Assembly (NCBI RefSeq): GCF_002834385.1
Contig: NZ_PITQ01000005.1
Location: forward strand, 62,001-126,000
Length of the DNA: 64,000 bases
Source: Rahnella sp. AA
GTDB taxonomy: Bacteria; Pseudomonadota; Gammaproteobacteria; Enterobacterales; Enterobacteriaceae
Direction: 5' to 3'
In this document: piece by piece, positions 60,569-64,000 of the stretch
Layout: each line of letters opens with the position of its first letter
Position numbering within the stretch: the first letter of the stretch is position 1
Made by a program: the position numbers and the translations under genes
The notes under the pieces: generated by a model
Databases searched by the model: none
Seen by the model: the letters and a program-made list of their open reading frames with translations, nothing else
Told to the model about the DNA's origin: nothing

Positions 60569-61768
60569 TCAATGGAACGGCGTAATTCTTCTGGTTAATG
60601 AAAATTTTTCAGTCGTTGAGCTAAAGAAACCGCTACATTCTTCAAACTTAGAACATGATTTACACTGTTCAAAATAAACTTGTTTAAAATCACTGATACT
60701 CTTTTCGCAAATATCCATAACATCATTATTTACCGTACATAATGGAAGGTTATAAATAGTCACGTCAATAGCATGTGATTTAAGTAAAGATATCGCTTCC
60801 GAGAGTGTATCTTTATAGTCAAGGGGATCCATATACAAATCATCCCGATTCAACTTAGCAAACCCCATATTCTCCATTCCCATCAGAGCGACATGCTTCA
60901 CGAAGAATAAGTTTCTTGATATAAACTCAGCCAAATCAATAAGGTAAGGGATTGTCTGTTTATGCAATACCACCCTCAATTCAACCGGGATTGAATTTTT
61001 ATAACACTCATATATCCCGGCTATAGTTTGATCGAATGCCCCCTGGCATTGAACAATATAGTCATGGATATTTGATACATGAGAAAAGATGGGTATTGCG
61101 ATGAGAATTCTACGGCGTGATGCTTTAGCAATATCGTGAGCATATGCCGGATAAGACAAAGTCCTGCCATTGGATAATAAATGTATAATAGTACCAGGCA
61201 TTGCTGAAGATATATTATCGATTATTCTAATCAGGCTGTCTTTTAGCATTGTCGGTTCGCCGCCAGTGATGCACAGCGTTTCTGGGAAATCAACCGGGTC
61301 GATGTTTCCTATAATAGAACTTACTCGTGATTCTAAATCTGAAAATTGAAAAGCATCATTCTTTTTTGGGGGTTGAGGACACATAATGCAGAAGTTATTG
61401 CATGTTTCAGTAACAAGGAACGCATTATTTTTCGATCTAACCCTGAAGTTCTTATGAATCCTTCCATTTTTATTAATTGTGATTATATCTCCTTCGAAAA
61501 ACGATGTTTTTGGTTCAACAACCACAACGGGAATATTTAGAGCATTTTTAACAAGCCTTAATTGTGCATTTTCCTGGCTTATCACCAGCGCTTTTATATT
61601 TTTACAAGCGATCACATCGATATAATCACTGGTATTAAAAAAGTATATACTCTCTTCGTCATACTTTTTAAAATCCCGGCTTACTCTGCCAAAAACGATA
61701 TCTTCCAGGTTTATCGTTTCCACCGGATTGACAAAGACGGCATTATCATCATTTTCAAAAAACATCAT
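60569..61768 (-). CDS. hxsC: His-Xaa-Ser system radical SAM maturase HxsC
   Basis: 399 residues. An ~110-residue N-terminal part, then the radical SAM Cys triad CNNFCIMC (C123, C127, C130) followed by PQPPK, the sequence typical of HxsC. TGGEPTML is the SAM-binding GGE motif. The C-terminus holds a further Cys group CKSCSKFEEC, likely an auxiliary Fe-S site. It overlaps hxsB by ATGA. With HxsB it probably modifies the HxS repeat peptide; the chemistry is not known to me. Codon and base use is much more AT-rich than glpD. Confidence 0.9.
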   Translation of the reverse strand: MMFFENDDNAVFVNPVETINLEDIVFGRVSRDFKKYDEESIYFFNTSDYIDVIACKNIKALVISQENAQLRLVKNALNIPVVVVEPKTSFFEGDIITINKNGRIHKNFRVRSKNNAFLVTETCNNFCIMCPQPPKKNDAFQFSDLESRVSSIIGNIDPVDFPETLCITGGEPTMLKDSLIRIIDNISSAMPGTIIHLLSNGRTLSYPAYAHDIAKASRRRILIAIPIFSHVSNIHDYIVQCQGAFDQTIAGIYECYKNSIPVELRVVLHKQTIPYLIDLAEFISRNLFFVKHVALMGMENMGFAKLNRDDLYMDPLDYKDTLSEAISLLKSHAIDVTIYNLPLCTVNNDVMDICEKSISDFKQVYFEQCKSCSKFEECSGFFSSTTEKFSLTRRITPFH

Positions 61769-63228
61769 AAACTCGTCCCCCAGGATCTCATTATTCTCTG
61801 CGTTTCTCCGTCAGAATAAAGATATCTTTGAATGATAAACTTAATAATTTCTCTATTCTTCACGCAGAAATCATCATTTCCTGGGTGCCCGAATATTGAA
61901 CCCGTCGTTTGGTAGCGTCTTACAGGGTCAGCCCCGCAGAAAGGTGAGTATGCGCAGTCACTGCAAACAGGAAGGGCATCGTTTACTCCCGCACTGGCAA
62001 GTAACTGCATCGTATCCCCGAAGAATATTTCCTCATAGCTATTCTCCCTGACGTTTCCCATTTTAAAGTATTTATCGCCTGTTTCAGCCATCATTCTGCT
62101 TTCGTCACTGGGATAAATATTTCCGTCATAATTATAAAGTGTTACACCAAACCCCGCACCACAAGGAGACTGGAGATCAACAAACCCTGTCGACCAGGGG
62201 GTTAGTAACTTCTTTAAAATCAAGCCCGCATAGGACTCCTGAAAAGATACTCCTTGCTTATTTAAACTGATAATGTAATCAAAACATTTTTTGTAGAAAG
62301 ATAAGAAGTCTTCAGTACTGTAACCTATTTTATGGAAATATTTTTTAGCAAAACCATAAGGATTCAACTCCCGGATAAATATATTTCTAAATCCTAATGA
62401 AACATACTCATCTATAATTTCACAGGGATAATTCAGGCTGTTAACTGTTGTTGTCATTAATGCACTGACATTTTCAATTCCGATCTTATCTTTAATAGAA
62501 TTTAGATTCTCTACTAAACTATCATAAGCACTAAACTTTCCGAAACGTCTGTTTTCATCATGGATGAATTTCGGGCCATCAAGTGAAGTACTAATGGAAA
62601 CGTTATTTTCCAAAAGAAAACTTAGATCAGCCGTATTTATATCACATAGATTTGTGCATATTACATAGTTAATATATTTTGTTTTATTTTTTATATTTAC
62701 AAGTTCAATCGCTCTCCTGACCAGCCCCATATTTAAAGTAGATTCTCCTCCCTGAAATTCCAATGTCAAATGCGTAGAAGGCATAGAAAGGAATAACTCA
62801 ACATTATGCTCTAATACATCCTCATGCATATCATATGTTTGGCAGTCAGCGGTAATACTTTTTCTGGATGCCTGACAATATATACATGTATTATTACATC
62901 TTAGTGTAAGCACAAAAATGTGTAGTTTTGAAAAGGATTCTAAAAAGTTATTTTTTGTTCTGTATTTTGAAGCCAATAATTCAATATTAACTGTAGAAGT
63001 GCTATCGGTTAAGAAATTTTTTGACTTCAGCCGGTAATAGATATCTGAGTTTAACTTTAGTTTTTTGTTATAAAAATCACGGAATTCTTCATTCTTTAGT
63101 GTAATCCACTCGCCAAAATCATTTGAAAGAAAATAGACATCATCCTGAAGATGGCTGAATTTAAACGGCAGAAAAGTATAATCCTTCTCATTTTCGAATG
63201 ATGATAGTGGTTTGAATTTACTGGCCAT
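61765..63228 (-). CDS. hxsB: His-Xaa-Ser system radical SAM maturase HxsB
   Basis: 487 residues. Radical SAM triad C111-NNT-C115-IY-C118; EFQGGESTLN is the GGE motif. SPASM-type C-terminal region: SPCGAGFGV, then CSDCAYSPFCGADP and a final DDFC, suggesting auxiliary 4Fe-4S clusters. The N-terminal ~95 residues (FLPFKFSHL...EFRDFYN) may bind the precursor as in HxsB proteins. AGGAG precedes the ATG; it overlaps the preceding small gene by 11 bases and hxsC by 4. Confidence 0.9.
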   Translation of the reverse strand: MASKFKPLSSFENEKDYTFLPFKFSHLQDDVYFLSNDFGEWITLKNEEFRDFYNKKLKLNSDIYYRLKSKNFLTDSTSTVNIELLASKYRTKNNFLESFSKLHIFVLTLRCNNTCIYCQASRKSITADCQTYDMHEDVLEHNVELFLSMPSTHLTLEFQGGESTLNMGLVRRAIELVNIKNKTKYINYVICTNLCDINTADLSFLLENNVSISTSLDGPKFIHDENRRFGKFSAYDSLVENLNSIKDKIGIENVSALMTTTVNSLNYPCEIIDEYVSLGFRNIFIRELNPYGFAKKYFHKIGYSTEDFLSFYKKCFDYIISLNKQGVSFQESYAGLILKKLLTPWSTGFVDLQSPCGAGFGVTLYNYDGNIYPSDESRMMAETGDKYFKMGNVRENSYEEIFFGDTMQLLASAGVNDALPVCSDCAYSPFCGADPVRRYQTTGSIFGHPGNDDFCVKNREIIKFIIQRYLYSDGETQRIMRSWGTSL

Positions 63229-63445
63229 TTACGACGGACTCCTGAATACTTTTATCCAGATAATAATTCAAAAATGAATGGATTATTTCTTTCTGGTCTG
63301 AAAAATATTTCTCATATACTATGACAGTGATCTTTATGCAACCATCGTTGAACGTATAAGAACAGGACAGATATTCTTTAAAATCCTGACATACGCTGGG
63401 AATGATTTCTTGAGAATAAATATCCCCGGGCAAATTGAAATCCAT
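63218..63445 (-). CDS. Small HxsD-like protein of the hxs operon
   Basis: 75 residues, AAGGG before the ATG at 63445. Beta-rich middle (CIKITVIVYEKYF), then SFLNYYLDKSIQE, which resembles the LLNDYxLRE motif that defines HxsD. The following helix with ET..IR..I..AF, seen in the upstream 131-residue protein, is absent. It begins 1 base after that gene ends and overlaps hxsB. It looks like a short paralogue of HxsD, or a peptide-recognition element split from a partner. Confidence 0.6.
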   Translation of the reverse strand: MDFNLPGDIYSQEIIPSVCQDFKEYLSCSYTFNDGCIKITVIVYEKYFSDQKEIIHSFLNYYLDKSIQESVVNGQ

Positions 63446-63446
63446 A

Positions 63447-63842
63447 TTATGCCCTTTTTATCATAATTTTTTGTACGTCATTTTGATAATCTGCTCTCAT
63501 CGGCTCATTTCTTTTTGTCGCAGCAGAGAAAGCCTTTCTCACTATTATTTCACGAATTCCATTTGTCTCTGAAATTATCTTTTGCCGCATATCCTGTTCG
63601 AATAACTGTTCCAAAAACGACTGACAAACCGACGATGCCGGGCTTTCTTTACTGCCTTCCTTCAAGTATAAAAATACATTAAAAACATTAGGATGGGTTT
63701 CAGAGTTTGTAATGTGAACATAGTAAGATGTTGATATTTCATAGCAAACCTTCATTACTGAGATAAGAGAATAAATAGTCTTATCAATATGAATACACAC
63801 AAACTCACCGAGTTCATTAGACCCAGAACAGACACTGCTCAT
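63447..63842 (-). CDS. hxsD: His-Xaa-Ser system protein HxsD
   Basis: 131 residues, GAGG 8 nt before the ATG. Starts with a strand pattern FVCIHIDKTIYSLISVM, then FLEQLFEQDMRQKIISE and NGIREIIVRKAF, matching the HxsD family (LLNDYxLRE-type) helix. HxsD-like proteins are small partners of the maturases, possibly peptide-binding. A ~30-residue tail (SAATKRNEPMR...) is longer than usual. Lies between the precursor and the second HxsD-like gene. Confidence 0.75.
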   Translation of the reverse strand: MSSVCSGSNELGEFVCIHIDKTIYSLISVMKVCYEISTSYYVHITNSETHPNVFNVFLYLKEGSKESPASSVCQSFLEQLFEQDMRQKIISETNGIREIIVRKAFSAATKRNEPMRADYQNDVQKIMIKRA

Positions 63843-63864
63843 ATTTATGCCTCAATAATAAGAA

Positions 63865-63885
63865 GGCCAACATTATTTATTGGCC
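63865..63885 (-). terminator. Attenuating hairpin between hxsA and hxsD
   Basis: Stem GGCCAA (63865-63870) / TTGGCC (63880-63885), loop 9; on the minus strand it is followed by TTCTTATT. A weak terminator would give more precursor than maturation enzymes. Confidence 0.5.
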
Positions 63886-63898
63886 CGTTATAAATCAA

Positions 63899-64000
63899 CT
63901 AGCAAGTTTTACCAGGGGTACAGGAATAATGACTCGCATGGCTTGCGTGGCTGGAGTGACTATAATGTGCTGCAAAAACGACGTCATCTACAGATGACCT
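63899..64000 (-). CDS. hxsA: HxS-repeat precursor peptide HxsA, C-terminal end (partial)
   Basis: The reading frame enters at base 64000 and ends with TAG at 63901-63899, giving 33 residues. They include HYSHSSHASHASHYSC: five His-Xaa-Ser units at mostly three-residue spacing, then CTPGKTC, with two Cys six residues apart at the end. This is the substrate type (HxsA, HxsA2-like) of the His-Xaa-Ser system. The leader lies beyond the window edge. First gene of the operon hxsA-hxsD-hxsD'-hxsB-hxsC. Confidence 0.85.
   Translation of the reverse strand, partial: RSSVDDVVFAAHYSHSSHASHASHYSCTPGKTC

Noticed and set aside
60569-63842. Phage or IS origin of the hxs block
   Set aside because: No integrase, transposase, target duplication or tRNA end is visible within the window; transfer is suggested only by base composition.

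Overview
The window is a chromosomal segment of an enterobacterium. The core gene order mrcA-nudE-igaA-yrfG-hslR-hslO-pckA / envZ-ompR / greB-tex-feoABC / bioH-gntX-nfuA / malPQ / glpE-glpG-glpR-glpD follows the Escherichia coli backbone. Protein divergence and the accessory load (malonate decarboxylase, ascorbate PTS, large alpha-2-macroglobulin) suggest a Yersiniaceae-type genus such as Rahnella or Serratia. The family assignment is inference; the order Enterobacterales is secure. No rRNA, tRNA, IS element, prophage or CRISPR array was seen.

Layout. 1-7.5 kb: end of mrcA, nudE, the Rcs-braking protein igaA, yrfG, the heat-shock genes hslR and hslO, and pckA. 7.6-8.4 kb: a small FitAB/VapBC-like pair whose PIN partner has lost its acidic residues. 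8.4-10.5 kb: envZ/ompR. 11.1-24.65 kb: accessory DNA between ompR and greB, namely a four-gene chaperone-usher fimbrial operon and, convergent to it, a 2005-residue thioester alpha-2-macroglobulin followed by pbpC. 24.9-31.2 kb: greB, tex and feoABC with a Fur box. 31.2-40.4 kb: malonate decarboxylase genes mdcA-B-C-D-E-F-G-H with the LysR regulator mdcR and a GNAT-like gene. 40.5-43.3 kb: a YhcN/BhsA-type small secreted protein, bioH, gntX and nfuA (IscR-type site at its promoter). 43.3-48.2 kb: malP-malQ bracketed by two REPIN-like inverted-palindrome elements, one of which supplies the last codons of malQ. 48.2-55.0 kb: the ula L-ascorbate regulon (ulaABCDEF divergent from ulaG, then ulaR). 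55.1-60.5 kb: glpE, a trans-sulfuration enzyme gene, glpG, glpR and glpD.

60.57-64.0 kb, leftward strand and visibly AT-rich: a His-Xaa-Ser (Hxs) peptide-modification locus. It contains the C-terminus of a precursor ending in HxS repeats (hxsA, cut by the window edge), two small tandem HxsD-type proteins, and the paired radical SAM enzymes hxsB and hxsC. The overlaps indicate one operon, with a hairpin between precursor and maturation genes. This is the most unusual system in the window: a ribosomally made peptide probably modified by two radical SAM enzymes, whose chemistry and role are unknown to me.

The accessory blocks fall between otherwise conserved core neighbours (pckA|envZ, ompR|greB, feoC|bioH, malP|glpE, downstream of glpD), which marks these joints as insertion hot spots. 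How the parts work together: mdc and ula add growth on malonate and ascorbate; glp and mal handle glycerol-phosphate and maltodextrin; OmpR/EnvZ and IgaA/Rcs monitor the envelope; PBP1c plus alpha-2-macroglobulin probably repair and guard it; feo and nfuA connect iron supply to Fe-S assembly, which the radical SAM enzymes also need.
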